A DNA stretch of 64,000 bases from Haliea sp. (lineage in GTDB: Bacteria; Pseudomonadota; Gammaproteobacteria; Pseudomonadales; Halieaceae), in assembly GCA_016704305.1 (NCBI GenBank), contig JADJAL010000020.1, forward strand, positions 1 to 64,000. Reading direction: 5' to 3'. A program made the position numbers and the translations under genes. Of the stretch, positions 36,626 to 47,383 are shown piece by piece; position 1 is the stretch's first letter; every line of letters begins with the position of its first letter. The notes under the pieces were generated by a model. It made no database searches and was not told the origin of the DNA. It was given only the letters and a program-made list of their open reading frames with translations.

Positions 36626-38165
36626 GGTGACCTGCACACAACCGACGCAACTAAAGCAACCGACCCAACTACAGCACATTCTTGCGCACCAGGCGGCCGC
36701 GCACGCGGACAGCGTCGCGTTGTGGTGGCAGGGCGCAGCGATCAGCTACGCAACATTGCAACACAACAGCGCGGCCACGGCCGCTCGCCTGGCCGCCACC
36801 GGCGCAAGCGGCGACCGCGTCGCCGTGCTGTCGTGGAATTGCCCGGCGTTCGTCGAACTGATCTATGCGACAGCAGCCGCCGGCAGAATCCTGGTGCCGC
36901 TCAACGCCAGGCTGGCGCCCGCCGAATTGATTTACCAACTGCAGTCCTCGGGCGCCACGCTGTTATTTGCCGATCCCGCACTGCTGGCACCGGTGCAGGC
37001 ACACAGTGATTTTCCAGCGGGCCTGCAGGTCATCTCGCTGGATGACGACTACACCGAATGGCGCGCACATCCGAACACCGCATCGTTGCCCACGACACAG
37101 CCAGACGACCCGGTGTGGATACTGTTCACCTCCGGCTCGACAGGCCGGCCCAAGGGCGCGGTGCTGACCCATCGCTCTTTCATGGCGGGCCTGCGCTCCG
37201 CTGCGCTGGCGCGACCGGTAGAGCCTGCGGATAAATACTACTATCCGTTTCCACTGTTCCACGTCTCGGCGCACAACGTGTTGTTGCAACACCTGCACGG
37301 CGCGGCCGTGGTGCTGGCCCGCGCGTTCGATGCACAGGACACACTGCAGGCCTGCCGCGATCTGCGGGTCACCACGATGTCGCTGGCGCCGACGATGATC
37401 GCGCTGTTGCTCGACCATCCCGACTTCACGCCATCCGACCTGCAATCCGTGCGCACCATCGGTTACGGCGCCTCGGCGATGCCGCAAACGCTGTTGCAGC
37501 GCCTGTTGTCCGAAACCAGCGTTGGCCTGTGCCAGAGCTACGGCATGACCGAGCTATCCGGCAGCGTGGCCTTCCTGACCGTGGAGGATCACCAGCGGGC
37601 CGCACAGAACAGGCCGGATTTGTTGCACTCCGTCGGGCGAGTGCTGCCCACCGCGCAGGTCAGGCTCATCAACGACAGCGGCGGTCCCTGCCCCGTTGGC
37701 GAGCCCGGCGAGATCCTGGTGCAGGCGGAACAATGCATGCTCGGTTACTGGCAGGACGATGAAGCCACGGCAAACGCCCTGGCCGATGGCTGGCTGCACA
37801 CCGGCGATATCGGTCGCTTCGACGGCGAGGGCTATTTGTTCATTGTCGACCGCAAGAAGGACATGATCATCAGCGGCGGGGAAAACATCGCGTCACGAGA
37901 AATAGAGGAAGTATTGCGCCGCCACCCGGCCGTCGCGGATTGCGCGGTGATCGGACTGCCGGACCCGAAATGGGGCGAGAGCCCCTGCGCGGTGCTGCGC
38001 CTGAAGCGCGAGACCAGCAACCAGGCACTGGCCGAGCACTGCCGGCAATTCCTCGCCGCGTACAAAACGCCCAAGCGCTGGATGCGCACGAACGCGCTCC
38101 CGCTGAATGCGTCGGGCAAGGTGGACAAGCCGCTGCTGCGGCGCATTTACAGCACAGCGGTCTAG
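36618..38165 (+). CDS. Acyl-CoA synthetase (AMP-dependent ligase)
   Basis: ANL ligase of 515 residues starting at ATG 36618, overlapping the alr stop by eight bases. Motifs: WILFTSGSTGRPKGAVLTHR, FPLFHVSAHNVL, QSYGMTELSGSVAFL, WLHTGDIGRFDGEGYLFIVD, RKKDMIISGGENIASREIEE and the lysine PLNASGKVDKPLLRR. A repeat-like start (TQPTQLKQPTQLQHI) is unusual but harmless. It is the last gene of the D-amino-acid operon, so its acid substrate might be a product of that pathway, or it may be a passenger. Neither can be decided from sequence. Confidence 0.9.
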   Translation: MTEVTCTQPTQLKQPTQLQHILAHQAAAHADSVALWWQGAAISYATLQHNSAATAARLAATGASGDRVAVLSWNCPAFVELIYATAAAGRILVPLNARLAPAELIYQLQSSGATLLFADPALLAPVQAHSDFPAGLQVISLDDDYTEWRAHPNTASLPTTQPDDPVWILFTSGSTGRPKGAVLTHRSFMAGLRSAALARPVEPADKYYYPFPLFHVSAHNVLLQHLHGAAVVLARAFDAQDTLQACRDLRVTTMSLAPTMIALLLDHPDFTPSDLQSVRTIGYGASAMPQTLLQRLLSETSVGLCQSYGMTELSGSVAFLTVEDHQRAAQNRPDLLHSVGRVLPTAQVRLINDSGGPCPVGEPGEILVQAEQCMLGYWQDDEATANALADGWLHTGDIGRFDGEGYLFIVDRKKDMIISGGENIASREIEEVLRRHPAVADCAVIGLPDPKWGESPCAVLRLKRETSNQALAEHCRQFLAAYKTPKRWMRTNALPLNASGKVDKPLLRRIYSTAV

Positions 38166-38172
38166 CAGCGGC

Positions 38173-39255
38173 CTAATTGTTGTCCTGCGAATCCAGGAAC
38201 TCGCTGAACGCATTCTCGTACAGCTTGAACAGCACGAGCGTGACGGAAAATATCAGCGGGCCGTAGATCAGGCCCATCAGGCCGAATACCTGCAGGCCGC
38301 CAATCAACGAAAAGAACACCATCACGGTATTCATGCTGGCGCCCTGCATCAGCAGCGGCCGCAAGAAGTTGTCGATGGACCCCACCACCACGACACCCCA
38401 GAACACGAGGAACAGTCCCCAGCCCCACTCCCCGGTCACGAACAGGAATAACGCTGCCGGGACCCAGATCAGCGCGGTGCCGACCAGCGGAATGAGGGAG
38501 GTAAACGCCATCACCGCGCCCCAGAATACACCGGGGAATCCCGCGAGCCACAGGCCGAAACCACCCACCACGCCCTGCGTGGCTGCGGTGGCCAAAGACC
38601 CCAGCAGCGCCGACTTGCTGACCGACTTCACCTCGGCAAACAACGCTTCCTCCTCGCTGGTGGAGAGCGGCAGCGCGCGGTGAATGAACGCGATCAACTT
38701 GTCGTGGTCGCGCAGTACAAAGAACAACACAAACAGCAGCAGTAAGCCATTGACCATAGAGCGAGTCAGGCTGCCCACTATCGTGGTCGACACATTCGCG
38801 AACTGTTTGCCCATCGTGCCGGCCAGCCCCAGTGCCTTGTCCCGTATATTCTCGGCATGCAACGCACCTTCCGGCAGGATTTTGGTAAGGCGCGAATGAA
38901 TTTCCACCACCCAGGGGTGCGCCATCACGTGTTGAATATTGTCCTGCGTCGCCCACTCCCTGACGAGCACGGAGTAGCTGATGCCCTGCTTCAACACCGC
39001 GATCAGCAACACCATCACGGGGATCATGACGATCAGGAACAGGATCAGGCAACTGAGCAGCGAGGCGAGAGTGACACGCCCGCGCAAGGCGACCACCAGT
39101 CGCTCATGCACGGGCTGGGCCAGCAGACCAATCAGGATCGCCAGGATAATGGGTTCCAGAAAGGGCGCGATCAGCCAGTAGCTGGCGAACAGTGCCAGCG
39201 CGAGGAACACCAGCAACACGACGCGGTGGGAGCGGTCTTCGAATCGGGGGTTCAT
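38173..39255 (-). CDS. AI-2E family transporter (PerM/YdiK type)
   Basis: Polytopic membrane protein of 360 residues with about eight helices. The family motif region reads LLLLFVLFFVLRDHDKLIAF, GVVGGFGLWLAGFPGVFWGA, VMAFTSLIPLVGTALIWVPA and IDNFLRPLLMQGASMNTVMV, FFSLIGGLQVFGLMGLIYGP. Members export or leak small molecules; only a few have been linked to autoinducer-2, and others are sodium/proton exchangers. It is convergent with the acyl-CoA synthetase, seven bases apart. It starts at ATG 39255 with no gene behind it. Confidence 0.9.
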   Translation of the reverse strand: MNPRFEDRSHRVVLLVFLALALFASYWLIAPFLEPIILAILIGLLAQPVHERLVVALRGRVTLASLLSCLILFLIVMIPVMVLLIAVLKQGISYSVLVREWATQDNIQHVMAHPWVVEIHSRLTKILPEGALHAENIRDKALGLAGTMGKQFANVSTTIVGSLTRSMVNGLLLLFVLFFVLRDHDKLIAFIHRALPLSTSEEEALFAEVKSVSKSALLGSLATAATQGVVGGFGLWLAGFPGVFWGAVMAFTSLIPLVGTALIWVPAALFLFVTGEWGWGLFLVFWGVVVVGSIDNFLRPLLMQGASMNTVMVFFSLIGGLQVFGLMGLIYGPLIFSVTLVLFKLYENAFSEFLDSQDNN

Positions 39256-40162
39256 ACGCGTGGTACCGGGTTAGGGGTGTTGCGGTACAAGCTAAGCACA
39301 GAATCGCGAAGTGCTGCACCGTGTGAAAGTTTAATGCTGCCATTGAACTCGCCATGCAGTGGGCCATCCGCGGGTACCACGGGGCCCGGGGGGGGGGGCG
39401 GGGGGCCAACTGCCCCCAGGCGTCCTTCAGCTTGTGCGCGTTTCAAGTGCCTGCGAGAGTGCAAGATCATACCTGCCCGTTGCTGATGAGCGCGGTTCGC
39501 CGCAGCGTCTTAAACCATTGCGAATGTCGGATTCCGCTTGGCCTTTTTGGAACCGCGACCTTAGTAATGCTTCCGCAAGACCAGACAAAAGTTGTCAGGA
39601 TGTTTTTCGGGAAGGTAGTTGTTTCCGCCCTCCCCCAAGCCAGCTACGGTGGAGCATATTACCACTTTGGGCCAACAAATCACGTCCCACATCGAGACCG
39701 CACTCACTTTTTTGCGACCTCATATCGCAGGTTTCCTCCACCACTCCCCCCCCCCGGGCCCCGGGGCAGGATTTGCCAGCGGCAGCATCGCCAGGGCGAC
39801 TGCGAAAGTGACCTGAATGCATTTGAGTTGAGCGCGGCGAGTAGGATTGGCCCACCTTCACACCCCCTCCGTCAGGGTGAGCCGTCCGTAATCAAGAAGC
39901 CACGGCGAATACTTAACGCCATTTTGGGCCGGCTTTGGCGTTGTCGCAGCAAGGTCTAGAGCGGTCCGTGCCTCGCCCATGGAGTCGCGTTATTCGCCGC
40001 GGCGTCCGCGGTAAAGCGGGGAAAAGAATTGGTTGCGGCCATGCTGGCAGCCCACTTTTTACGAGATGATAAGCGTCGTTGCGGGCGGTAGTTCCGGGCT
40101 GGATTTCACTCCCGTACTGTTTATGTTTGCCCTTCCCGACACCGAACTGAATCGAAACACCC
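39256..40162. other. Gene-poor stretch with G and C homopolymer patches
   Basis: No open frame here resembles a protein. Two patches of G or C runs (about 39377-39407 and 39744-39766) and a lower-GC middle do not look like the flanking coding DNA. I found no tRNA, no rRNA, no clear repeat of known type and no decayed gene that I could name. The right end must contain the promoter of the thiolase-like gene. Either a low-quality assembly patch or a decayed foreign insert is possible. Confidence 0.5.
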
Positions 40163-41777
40163 ATGCCCACACCCAGATAGTACTCCCATCCTCATCGGCA
40201 GCGGACAACACACCTGGCGCGACGCCGACGCGAGCAGGACACCCGTGGATGCGCTCTACGCAGCCGCATCGCTGGCGATTGCGGACGGCGGCAGCGCGCG
40301 ACTGGCGAGCGCTATCGATGCAGTAGCCATGGTGCGATTTATCGCCGACACCACGCCCGGCGTTGGTGCACTGTTCCCGCGCAATCCAGGCAGCGCGCTG
40401 GCGCAGCGCCTGGGTATCGCCGACCCCGCTCTCTATCAAGGCACCATCGGCGGCAATACACCGCAGTATCTGGTCAACCATTTTGCGGGCAAGCTGGCGC
40501 GCGGCGAACACAGCGTGGTCCTGCTGGCAGGCGCGGAAACGCTGGCGACGCTGTTTTCCGTGCTGCGCTCCGGCGAGGACATCTCGTCCTGGGCGGACGG
40601 TGGCACCGAGCCCGCCACGCTGGGCGTGGAGCGCGAGGGACACACCGCGATGGAACTGGCGCACGGCCTGTACGAGCCGATCAACACCTACCCGCTGTTC
40701 GAGAACAGCCTGCGCCACCAACTCGCCGTGAGCGAGGCGGAACATACCGCCCACATCGCCGAGCTCATCAGCCGCATGAGCCGCGTCGCGGCGGCGAATC
40801 CCCATGCGTGGCGCCCGCAATTCCAGACTGCGGAGCAGGTGCAGACGGTCGCCACCAACAATCGCTACATCGGCTACCCCTACACCCGCGCAATGAACCC
40901 GATACTGGAAGTCGACATGGCCGCCGCCGTGGTGATGACCACGGTGGGCAAGGCGCGCGAGTTGGGTATCGACGAAAGCCAGTGGGTCTACCTGCGCGCC
41001 CGAGCGGATGTGAATGACATCTGGTACGTCAGCGAGCGCCCCGTGCTGCACGCCTCGCCCGCGATCAACCTCGCGTGGAAATCAGTGTCCACGCAGGCGG
41101 GCATCGCGCTGGATGAGATCGCGCATTTCGATATTTACAGCTGTTTTGCGAGCGCGGTGCATGTCGCCTGCAATGAAATCGGCCTGGACCCGCTGGATGC
41201 GCGCGGCGTCACGGTGACCGGCGGCCTGCCCTGCTTCGGCGGTCCCGGCAATAATTATTCTCTGCATGCGATCGCGCAGATGACCCAGACCCTGCGCACT
41301 GGCGCGGGCGGGCACGGCCTGGTCACGGCGAATGGCATGTACCTCACCAAGCACTCGATGGGCATTTACTCGACCGAAGCGCCGACGCGCGCGTGGCAGG
41401 ATGCCGAGGGTGCGTCCTTGCAGCAGCAGATAGACGCAGCGCCTCGATTGTCAGTTGCGGCTGATCCCACTGGTAAGGCGACCATCGAGACATACACGGT
41501 GAGCTTTGGTCGCAGCGGTCCCAAGCGCGGCATTGTGATTGCACGCAATGCAGCCGGCGAGCGCGTGATTGCGAACACGCACGAGGATGAAGCCACGTTG
41601 CAACAACTGATGGCGCAGGATCCGATTGGGCAAAGCGGTAATGTTCATGTGCAGGACGGGGTCAATATTCTGGAGCTCTGGCAACCCCGCGAGTCGGTGA
41701 GGGTGACGTTTGCAACTGGCGGAGTTGTACACTGGAAGACCCCTAAACTCCCGCCTGACAATTGCGCCAAAACCTGA
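40163..41777 (+). CDS. Thiolase-superfamily protein (acetyl-CoA acetyltransferase-like), N-terminal frameshift
   Basis: Protein of about 537 residues. The natural start is ATG 40163 (MPTP); an extra base near 40175 breaks the frame. Skipping it gives DSTPILIGSGQHTWRDADAS and then SRTPVDALYAAASLAIADGG, continuous with the long frame. Segments FIADTTPGVGALFPRNPGSA, YQGTIGGNTPQYLVNHFAGK, HSVVLLAGAET, VTGGLPCFGGPGNNYSLHAI, GLVTANGMYLTKHSMGIYST fit the SCP2/thiolase-like branch of acetyl-CoA acetyltransferases. A typical nucleophile Cys box (CGSG) is replaced by IGGNTPQ, so classical thiolase chemistry is doubtful. The C-terminal quarter may be an OB-like extension. It lies between two odd G/C patches. 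Confidence 0.78.
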
Positions 41778-42370
41778 CCCCGCGCGGGTTTCTGCTTTGG
41801 GACTGCGCCACCAGCCAGTACCGCACACACCTCAGGGGGCGGTGTCGGTCCCAAAGCGTTCTGCAAGCGGCGGGCCGGCGGGCGGGCGGGGCGGCCCCCC
41901 CCGCCCCCTCGCGAACACAAAAAAGCCCGGACCACCGGCCACCCCCCCGGGCGGCGCGGGGGGGCGGGGGCCCCACCGGCAGGGGGCCCGCCCCACTCCC
42001 CCGGCCGGGCGGGCGGGGCGGCGGGGCGGGCGCCGCCCCCCCCCCGGCGCCCCCCCCCCCCCCCCCGGGGTTTTGGCGGGGTGCGGGGTTCCGGGCGGGG
42101 GTAGGGCGGGGGGCGCGGCCCCCCCGGAAAAGCCCCCCCCCGCGGGAGACCGCGGGGGGGGTGCCGGCCCGGGCGGGGGGACCAGTTCTCTCCCGGGGTG
42201 GTTTTGTTCCGGGCCGGGGGGGGGGGGGGGGGCGGGCCCGGCGACCGGCGGGGGGGAGGTAAACCCCCCCCCGAAAAAAAAAAGGGAGGGGTCGGGGCCC
42301 CCGACCACCCAGCGCGGAGGTTTCATATCCTCTATACTTTGGATTCATTTTTTACCACGAGCCTGTCGCC
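41778..42370. other. Extreme G/C homopolymer tract, probably artefact
   Basis: From about 41868 to 42300 the sequence is almost only G and C, with runs such as 14 or more C near 42050-42066 and a long G run near 42218-42232. No coding signature survives in any frame, although stop-free frames exist because stops need A and T. Such composition is not seen elsewhere in the window. The last 50 bases (from about 42320) look normal and carry TATACT at 42333, a possible -10 box for aconitase. Confidence 0.7.
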
Positions 42371-45071
<2,701 letters not shown>

Positions 45072-46436
45072 ATGTCCGACACATGCATTGAATCCGACAG
45101 CCTGGGCGAGGTCGCCGTACCGGGCAGTGCGCTCTACGGTGCGCAGACGCAGCGGGCGCTCGACAATTTCCATATCGGCGGCATGCCGATGCCCGGCGCT
45201 TTCATCCGCGCACTCGGGCTGATCAAGGCCGCCGCCGCGCGCGCCAATGCGGAGTTGGGCTTGCTCGACCCTGCGGTGGCGCGCAGCATTAGCGACGCCG
45301 CACTGTGCATCGCGCAGGGGCAGTACAGCGAACACTTTCCCGTCGATGTGTTCCAGACAGGCTCGGGCACCAGCACCAACATGAACGCGAATGAGGTGAT
45401 CGCCACGCTGGCCAGCGCACAGTTGGGCCAGGGCGTACATCCCAACGACCACGTGAATTGCCGCCAGAGCAGCAACGACGTGATCCCCACCGCGATCCAC
45501 GTGAGCGCGGAACTGGCGCTATCGAGTGCACTGATGCCGGCCCTGCACCGCCTTGCGGATGCGATAGCGCAACGCGAACTGGAATTGACAGACACCATCA
45601 AGACGGGGCGCACGCACCTGATGGATGCGATGCCGCTCAGCCTGGCGCAGGAACTCTCGGGGTGGCGCGCGCAGCTGGCGCAGGCGGGACAGCGCATCGA
45701 TGCCTCTCGCACGCAGCTGCGCCAACTCGCCCAGGGCGCCACCGCCGTGGGCACCGGCGTCAACGCCGACCCGCGATTCGCCGCGCGTTTCTGCTTTTAT
45801 CTCAACGAGAGCTGCGGGGTGACGTTCGAGCCCGCCGACAATTTCTTTGCCGCGCTCGCCAGCCAGGACGTTGCCGTCGCCGTCTCGGGGCAACTCAAAT
45901 CACTGGCTGTCGCGCTGATGAAAATCGCCAATGACCTGCGCTGGATGAACAGCGGGCCGTTGTCGGGACTCGCGGAAATCAGCCTCAAAGCACTGCAACC
46001 GGGCAGCAGCATCATGCCCGGCAAGGTCAACCCGGTGATTCCCGAGGCGGTGGCGATGGCGGCGGCCCAGGTGATAGGCAACGACACTGCGATCACCATC
46101 GGCGGGCAATCCGGCAACTTCCAGCTGAACGTGATGCTGCCGCTGATCGCGCACAACCTGTTGCAAAGCATCGCGCTGCTCGCCAACAGTTGCGACGCGC
46201 TGGCCGATCACTGCATCGCGGATTTTGTCGTGAACACCGCGAATATCGACGCCAACCTCGCGCGCAACCCGATCCTCGTCACTGCGCTCAACCGGGAGAT
46301 CGGTTACAGCAAGGCCGCCGAGATTGCCAAGCGCGCATACCGCGAGGGGCGGCCGATACTGGAGGTCGCGCAGGAGATGACTGACCTGTCGTCGGAAAAG
46401 CTGGCGCAGTTGCTAAATCCCAAGTCGCTCATTTAG
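45072..46436 (+). CDS. fumC: Fumarate hydratase class II
   Basis: Fumarase of 454 residues from ATG 45072, which has its own ribosome site GGGAG seven bases upstream. It opens MSDTCIESDSLGEVAVPGSA, the standard class II opening. Motifs include FQTGSGTSTNMNANEVI, HPNDHVNCRQSSNDVIPTAI, TGRTHLMDAMPLSL and the superfamily signature GSSIMPGKVNPVIPEA with the catalytic serine. It interconverts fumarate and malate, next in the TCA cycle to aconitase products. It is in frame with acnA, so the present sequence reads as one fused protein; the internal ribosome site argues for separate translation. Confidence 0.92.
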   Translation: MSDTCIESDSLGEVAVPGSALYGAQTQRALDNFHIGGMPMPGAFIRALGLIKAAAARANAELGLLDPAVARSISDAALCIAQGQYSEHFPVDVFQTGSGTSTNMNANEVIATLASAQLGQGVHPNDHVNCRQSSNDVIPTAIHVSAELALSSALMPALHRLADAIAQRELELTDTIKTGRTHLMDAMPLSLAQELSGWRAQLAQAGQRIDASRTQLRQLAQGATAVGTGVNADPRFAARFCFYLNESCGVTFEPADNFFAALASQDVAVAVSGQLKSLAVALMKIANDLRWMNSGPLSGLAEISLKALQPGSSIMPGKVNPVIPEAVAMAAAQVIGNDTAITIGGQSGNFQLNVMLPLIAHNLLQSIALLANSCDALADHCIADFVVNTANIDANLARNPILVTALNREIGYSKAAEIAKRAYREGRPILEVAQEMTDLSSEKLAQLLNPKSLI

Positions 46437-46507
46437 CCATCACGCAAATCGATGCTTTGTCGATTGATCGGAACAAGGCAGTATGGGTGTTCGCGCCGGG
46501 CTCGGCT

Positions 46508-46586
46508 GTTGGGTGCGCAATCCGACCGCTTCCCCGATACTCGCGGACGGATTGCGCACCCAACACCCGAGCCCTCGTTACGAGCC
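46508..46586. repeat. Dispersed hairpin repeat, copy 2
   Basis: A perfect 17-base-pair stem (GTTGGGTGCGCAATCCG at 46508-46524 against 46548-46564) encloses a loop with the core CCGCTTCCCCGATACTCGC (46526-46544), identical to that at 948-966. Two stem positions differ from copy 1 and both partners changed together. The 3' flank CACCCGAGCCCTCG also matches copy 1 in part. It lies between the convergent fumC and glycine-zipper genes. Confidence 0.8.
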
Positions 46587-46589
46587 GAC

Positions 46590-47147
46590 TTACTGAGTTT
46601 CAGATTCGTTCGCGCGAGACTCGCGCGCAATCACCAACTGCCCGTCCTGCACCGGAATGGTATCGCCGGGATCGTGATCGAGCCGCACTTTGCCCGGGAC
46701 ATCGCCGATCTTGTAATCCACGTTATACGCCACCGTGCGCTCACTCTCGTCGTACACCGTTTTGCACACACGCTCGGTCGTCTGGTAGGTATCATTCTCC
46801 TGCAGGTGTTCCTGCGTTTTATTGCCGGCATAGCCGCCGGCTGCGGCGCCGGCAATTTTTGCCACGGTGTTTTTGCCACCACCACCGATGACATTTCCGA
46901 GCACGCCACCTGCGACCGCACCGAGCACGGTGCCCGCGATTTTATGTTTGTCCTTGACCGGCTCCTGCCTCGTCACCACCTTGTCCTCGCATTCCTCGCG
47001 CGGCGTTTTGATCGTCTCGGTCACCGGTGTCACGGCGACAACCTGCGCATAGTCTGGCTCGCTCAGGATTTTGTAGCCGGCAAATCCACCCGCTGCCGTT
47101 GCCAGACCAGCACCCAATACTGTTCCCACCAACATTGATTTGTTCAT
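46590..47147 (-). CDS. Glycine-zipper 2TM-domain envelope protein
   Basis: Protein of 185 residues starting at Met 47147 (MNKSMLVGTVLGAGLATAAG). It has an N-terminal membrane helix, then a charged stretch with a Cys (PREECEDKVV), then a glycine-zipper segment (IAGTVLGAVAGGVLGNVIGG, then AKIAGAAAGGYAGNKTQE). A C-terminal part follows with CKTVYDESERTVAYNVDYK. Relatives (SlyB/RcnB-like Rick_17kDa or Gly-zipper_2TM) sit in the cell envelope with unknown function. It is divergent from the DUF3604 gene. Confidence 0.85.
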   Translation of the reverse strand: MNKSMLVGTVLGAGLATAAGGFAGYKILSEPDYAQVVAVTPVTETIKTPREECEDKVVTRQEPVKDKHKIAGTVLGAVAGGVLGNVIGGGGKNTVAKIAGAAAGGYAGNKTQEHLQENDTYQTTERVCKTVYDESERTVAYNVDYKIGDVPGKVRLDHDPGDTIPVQDGQLVIARESRANESETQ

Positions 47148-47383
47148 AGCACTATCTCTTGGGTGTTCACCCAACCTGATTGTATGCCTTTCGTACACAC
47201 TACAACACACTGGACAAGACGCACCTGGCAATGCACAGGACAACTCGCCGGTTTAACTATGAATCCCGCAAAAGATTCATATCGGAAGAGTTGCGACGCC
47301 TGCTAATCGGCGCTGTAGCTGCGCTGCGCCCTGCGTTACGATGCGAACACAATAAAATTGTCTGCCGCTACCGGGTGAACGGC

